Shown here: positions 60,386 to 64,000 of the stretch, piece after piece
How the letters are laid out: every line of letters starts with the position of its first letter
How positions within the stretch are numbered: the first letter of the stretch is position 1
Source of the DNA: Ascoidea asiatica
Lineage: Eukaryota > Ascomycota > Saccharomycetes > Ascoideales > Ascoideaceae
NCBI GenBank assembly: GCA_001600695.1
Contig: BCKQ01000013.1
Location: forward strand, 1-64,000
Reading direction: 5' to 3'
DNA: 64,000 nt
The notes under the pieces: generated by a model
The model's database searches: none
What the model saw: only the letters and a program-made list of their open reading frames with translations
Told to the model about the DNA's origin: nothing
Translations under genes and position numbers: made by a program

Positions 60386-61527
60386 AATTCAATATTTAAG
60401 GTATTTGTAAAGCAATTCAATTCAAATCAATTGTTATAAGGTAAGGAAAAGACAGTTAATATATTATTATTATTACTATTATTATTGCTATAATTGATAA
60501 TTTACTGATATATTATATTAATATATAATATTGAATATATTATATTCTGTAGGATGTAGAGTATATAATATATATTTTGTATATTATGCTATGGATCGGA
60601 GTAAGATGAGGTATTATAGGGAAGATAACTTTAAATTTGAAGTAAAAAAGAGACAAATTAAGATTTAGTAACAAAATAAAGACAAAGGCAAAGATTTGGA
60701 GAAAAAGAAGCAAGAAGCAAGAAGCAAACAAGAAAATAATAAAAAGATGAAGCAGAAACTTCAACGAATAAATACAATTCAAATTTCGAAATTGAATAAA
60801 GTCAAGAGAACTGAAAAGTGGTTTGAAAAGATGATTATCCTTTGAATTATATCCTTATTCTTTACTTTTTATTCAATTGCCAATTTTCATATTCATACTC
60901 GTTTGTTATTCGTTATTCAATATTCAATTCAATATTCAATATTCAATATTCAATTTAATAACTTTTAACAGAGCTTTAGTAAATAAAGCTTTAAATTAGT
61001 GCAAAGTTCAAAGATGTTTGTGATGCAGAAGTGACTGGGACAAGCTCCAGCTTACGTAACCACCAGCCAAAACTAAACACCGCAAAAGAAATCTGAGCCA
61101 AAATCTGAGCTGAATCTGAGCTGATTTTCACAACATTCAGATATTTATTCCCGTTATTGAAGGTCTAAATGTCAAATTGCTGTGGCTTTGCTTGCTGAAA
61201 ACGATAGTGATTATTCTCTAATTAATTATATTTTATGTTTTATGTTATATTTTCATTTCTCTTTTTAATGGTGGGCTTTGAGTTTCAATTCATTGGGCTT
61301 TGTCAAATCAAATTATTTATTGAAATTTTGAGCAATTTGAACTTATTTTAACCAGCTCAGTGAATTTTGTTGAATTTATTCACTGGTTTTAAACTATAAA
61401 AATGTTTTATTTTCATCAGGGACTAATTATTTTCATTTATTCAGAATCTTTTTACTTTTAGCTCGAATCAGGTGATCGCTGGAGGACATGTGTTTTGTAG
61501 TTTTGTAGTTTTGCATCTCGGAGCTTG

Positions 61528-61612
61528 TGGAACCAAATGGAACTTATGGAAGCAGATGGAACCAAATGGAACCAAATGGAACTTATGGAACCAAATGGAA
61601 CAAATGGAACAT
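61528..61612. repeat. TGGAACCAAA-type minisatellite with GAA every 9-10 bp
   Basis: GAA starts at 61530, 61540, 61549, 61559, 61569, 61579, 61588, 61598 and 61607. Four consecutive units (61549-61581) have exact 10-bp spacing, the register of the step-type heat-shock element known for yeast Hsf1. Confidence 0.85.
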
Positions 61613-61675
61613 ATTTTCATTCAAGGGGTAGACGTATACACTAATGCATCTTCAAGTATTGGGTCATTGACTATT

Positions 61676-61688
61676 TTCTAGAATATTC
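61676..61688. promoter_or_regulatory. Perfect three-unit heat-shock element upstream of HSF1
   Basis: TTC-TA-GAA-TA-TTC is the same 13-mer as the STI1 site at 49490. It is about 1.29 kb upstream of the HSF1 ATG, with no intervening gene that I can support. Autoregulation is inferred. Confidence 0.72.
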
Positions 61689-61900
61689 TATTGGAAAGCA
61701 ACATGAACGTACATCTAAAGGCATTTCGGCTTTCGGGTATATTTCAAACGGCTATATGTATGTTTCGGTGTTTAAACGTGTATCCGTTATACTGGTACGA
61801 GACCAATATAATGGTACTTTTTATTTTAAATATTATTTCATTATTCATTTAAATTAGTATGAGGAATATGAAATTATTTATAAATTAACTACTGAATTAT

Positions 61901-62878
61901 TTAATCTAGTTTAATTTCAATATTTTTTTCTTTAATATCTTTAATAACTTCATCTTTAACTTCTTTAATATCTTGAATAACTTGATCTTTAAAATTATTA
62001 ATATCTTTAATATCTTTAACTTCTTTTAAATCTTTAACATCTTTATTAATTTTTTTATCAATATTATATTTTTTTATCATTTTTTTAATAATCATTATCA
62101 TTCTATAAAACCAAAATAAATTTAAAAAATCTAATCCAAGATTTAAAATCATTACTAAAATTCCAAATTTTTTTTCAATATTATCTAATTTAATCCAATA
62201 AAATTTTAATTGTAATAAAACTTTATAAGCTGCAAAAAATCCCCAAATAATTCTAACTGTAAAAAATGTTAAAATTAATAAAATTCCATTAATTAAATTA
62301 AATTTAAATGATATTATTTCTTTTGGTAATTTACTTATAAACCAATTTATATTAACAAATGGTGAACTTAATTCAAATATTAAAAATCTTGGAATCCAAT
62401 AATTTGCAAATGGTTTTAAAGTTGTTAAAAATACAATTAATGAACTTAAACCATGTAAAAAAAATCCAAATCCAAATAATTTAAAATATTTTAAACAAAT
62501 TATTAAATCCCAAACAAAATATCCAATTGTTATTGATGATACAAATCCACAATATTTAGAATATTCTAATAATGGATTTTTATTTAATTTTGGATCATTA
62601 AATATTGGTAAAATTATTAAATTTGAAATAATACATTGAATCATGGAAACTATATGAATATTAAAATTTATTTTATTTTTTTTATTTAAATTTAAATAAT
62701 TTTTACCAAATATTTTTTTTGATAAAATTGGTGAAATTAAATGAATTATAAAATAAAATATTAATGATCCTAAAATTTCATGATAATGTAATTGATAATA
62801 ATTTTTTGGTGGTGTAAAAAAAAAATTTGGTCTAAATTTTAAAAAATAATCTTCTTGAAAATAAAAATCTTTAAACAT
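61901..62878 (-). CDS. TLC-domain multi-pass membrane protein (325 aa)
   Basis: Six to seven hydrophobic segments are visible (for example LGSLIFYFIIHLISPIL, IQCIISNLIILPIF, FVSSITIGYFVWDLIICL, FFLHGLSSLIVFLTTL and GILLILTFFTVRIIWGFFAAY). The block GYFVWDLIICLKYFKLFGFGFFLHGLSS has the TLC-domain pattern of a D in the third helix and an H in HGLSS. Size and features fit the TMEM56/TLCD fungal family rather than the ceramide synthases Lag1/Lac1, which are longer and carry an HxxH-type lumenal motif. The C-terminus (about 275-325) is a Lys/Asp/Val repeat (KDLKEVKDIKDINNFKDQV) facing the cytosol. The substrate is unknown; lipid handling in the ER is the family theme. Confidence 0.85.
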   Translation of the reverse strand: MFKDFYFQEDYFLKFRPNFFFTPPKNYYQLHYHEILGSLIFYFIIHLISPILSKKIFGKNYLNLNKKNKINFNIHIVSMIQCIISNLIILPIFNDPKLNKNPLLEYSKYCGFVSSITIGYFVWDLIICLKYFKLFGFGFFLHGLSSLIVFLTTLKPFANYWIPRFLIFELSSPFVNINWFISKLPKEIISFKFNLINGILLILTFFTVRIIWGFFAAYKVLLQLKFYWIKLDNIEKKFGILVMILNLGLDFLNLFWFYRMIMIIKKMIKKYNIDKKINKDVKDLKEVKDIKDINNFKDQVIQDIKEVKDEVIKDIKEKNIEIKLD

Positions 62879-63795
62879 TTTTATATATTTAATTATAAAT
62901 TGAGTAGAGTTTTTTGAAAAAAGAAATTCAAAAATAAATATATATAGTTATCTTCTTCCTTTAAATATGTGATAATTTGATAATTATTATTGATAATTAC
63001 TATTGATAATTACTATTGATAATTACTATTAATAATTTGTTAACTACACTATTGGATAATATAATTAGGTTACCTTTTCTGTTCCGATAAATAAACAAAA
63101 AGTTCTTTAATGGAATAATTTTCAATAAATGTGAATTAGTTCTATTATATATTCTTTTATAATCCCTTTATCTTTCTTGATCTGTCTTATTTCTTAATCT
63201 CTATCTTTATCTTTATCTTTATCTTTATTTTAAACTTATTCACTCTGTTTAAATATAATCAATTCAAGTATCCTTAATTTTTATTTCTTACTCCTTCCCA
63301 AGTTCCTTTTCAACCTTTAATTCAAATCGAAATCCAAACTCGTTTATTCGTAGAATCAATCAGAAAAGCAAAATTCCTAAAATTGCAAAGAGCCGAAACC
63401 CACCACAATGGAACCGCTGCTTGGGGATCCGCTGCTTTGGGATCCACCGTTTTGGTTCGGACCGAAATTGAAAGGAGCCTGAGCAGGATAACAATTTCAT
63501 ACCCGTATTTGTGGTCTCGGAATAATCTTATTTCTAGTATATCAGTGAGATATTAATGAAATATTTGTGAAAAATGTATATAAATTCTATAAAGTAGTCT
63601 CTATATATCCTGGAAGAATAACCAAATCAAAAACAAACTAACAAAGAGAAAAAAAGCAGATGAAACCAAAATAAAAGAGAAAACAGAAAACAGAAAACAA
63701 AACAAAACAAAACAAAACAAAACAAAACAACAGAGATCATAATGAAATAACAATGATAAAAAAGAAGAAATGATAAAGAAGAAATCATTTCAAAT
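62879..63795. promoter_or_regulatory. TLC gene upstream region with shared motif; MFS gene 3' side
   Basis: Simple TGATAATTACTAT repeats lie at 62980-63035. A GC-richer block (63370-63530) contains CCCGTATTTGTGGTCTC (63502-63518), the third copy of the shared promoter motif. An AAAAC microsatellite (63695-63731) follows near the MFS gene 3' end. No other gene is seen. Confidence 0.5.
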
Positions 63796-64000
63796 TCATT
63801 TGGAACTTCTTTTTTTAATTCTATTTTTATAAATATCATTACCATGAGCTATATCATAATAAAGTATTCCATAACTTATAAAACAAAATCCACTCATTAA
63901 TGTATAACAACCTCCAGCACCTAAAGTTTTAATCATTTTATTTAAACATGCAATAAAAATTGCAGCCATTAAACATCTTGTAAAATTTACACATGATGTT
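63796..64000 (-). CDS. Major facilitator (DHA1 drug:H+ antiporter-like) C-terminus, partial
   Basis: The frame is open from the right edge to TGA at 63796-63798. The visible 67 residues include NFTRCLMAAIFIACLNKMIKTLGAGGCYTLMSGFCFISYGIL. This matches the end of transmembrane helices 11-12 in the DHA1 multidrug family (Qdr/Tpo/Flr type, with a conserved N-x2-RC and a small-residue helix followed by LG). A basic tail (NRIKKRSSK) follows. Most of the gene lies outside the window, so subfamily and substrate cannot be stated. Confidence 0.72.
   Translation of the reverse strand, partial: TSCVNFTRCLMAAIFIACLNKMIKTLGAGGCYTLMSGFCFISYGILYYDIAHGNDIYKNRIKKRSSK

Larger units (their letters stand above)
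60386..61900. promoter_or_regulatory. HSF1 upstream region with heat-shock elements, minisatellite and GC-richer islands
   Basis: This 1.5-kb gap lies between the TLC gene 3' end and the HSF1 start, both on the reverse strand. GC-richer blocks are at about 61010-61200 and 61460-61830. It holds an ATCTGAGCT repeat (61092-61126), a TGGAACCAAA-type minisatellite (61528-61612), a perfect heat-shock element (61676-61688) and GAGACCA (61799-61805). A short open frame across the minisatellite is a repeat artefact. TLC 3' sequence and the HSF1 promoter must share this gap. Confidence 0.6.

Noticed and set aside
61472-61681. 69-codon open frame rich in Trp, Asn and Met
   Set aside because: It is the translation of the TGGAACCAAA minisatellite and has no gene context.

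Overview
This 64 kb window is nuclear DNA of an ascomycete budding yeast (Saccharomycotina). The evidence is a set of unmistakable single-copy yeast genes (SNF5, ARG7, SET3, KRE6, UBR1, TIM54, STI1, CTK1, HSF1), few and short introns with GTAWGT / TACTAAC / YAG signals, strong AT richness, and long Asn/Ser/Gln/Asp homopolymer tracts inside proteins. I do not assign a genus. One CTG codon at a KRE6 position that is normally Thr/Ser hints at a CUG-Ser clade, but this is a single site.

Layout. 1-2045: the decayed 3' end of a Ty3/gypsy retrotransposon (RNase H and integrase), with scattered ambiguous bases. 3190-5715: arm A of an inverted segmental duplication, holding a small metallothionein gene, a GC-rich conserved element and a broken copy of a KDM5-type demethylase gene. 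5783-31170: SNF5, ARG7, SET3, KRE6 and UBR1. 31171-38052: a giant low-complexity Tyr/Asp/Asn-rich protein whose RGG-like tail is interrupted by a stop codon. 38498-39592: a PIG-L (GPI12) deacetylase. 40882-43896: the intact KDM5-like gene, whose 3' end begins arm B (43213-45735), with the second metallothionein; a third, unrelated metallothionein follows at 46030. 46352-55755: NudC-like protein, TIM54, STI1 (intron) and CTK1 (intron). 56507-62878: a small tail-anchored-like protein, HSF1 and a TLC-domain membrane protein. The right edge cuts the 3' end of an MFS transporter gene.

The genes form no operon, but themes recur. Chromatin and transcription factors dominate (SNF5, SET3, KDM5-like, CTK1, HSF1). 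Proteostasis genes are also present (UBR1, STI1, HSF1, NudC-like), and perfect heat-shock elements lie upstream of STI1 and HSF1. Intergenic regions carry GC-richer islands that share short motifs (for example TGGTCTC in six of them), which look like promoter modules.

The most notable items are: the inverted repeat about 38 kb apart with a near-identical tract suggesting gene conversion; a conserved GC-rich element between demethylase and metallothionein genes in both arms; a minisatellite upstream of HSF1 with GAA at about 10-bp spacing; and the in-frame RGG extension after a TAA stop.
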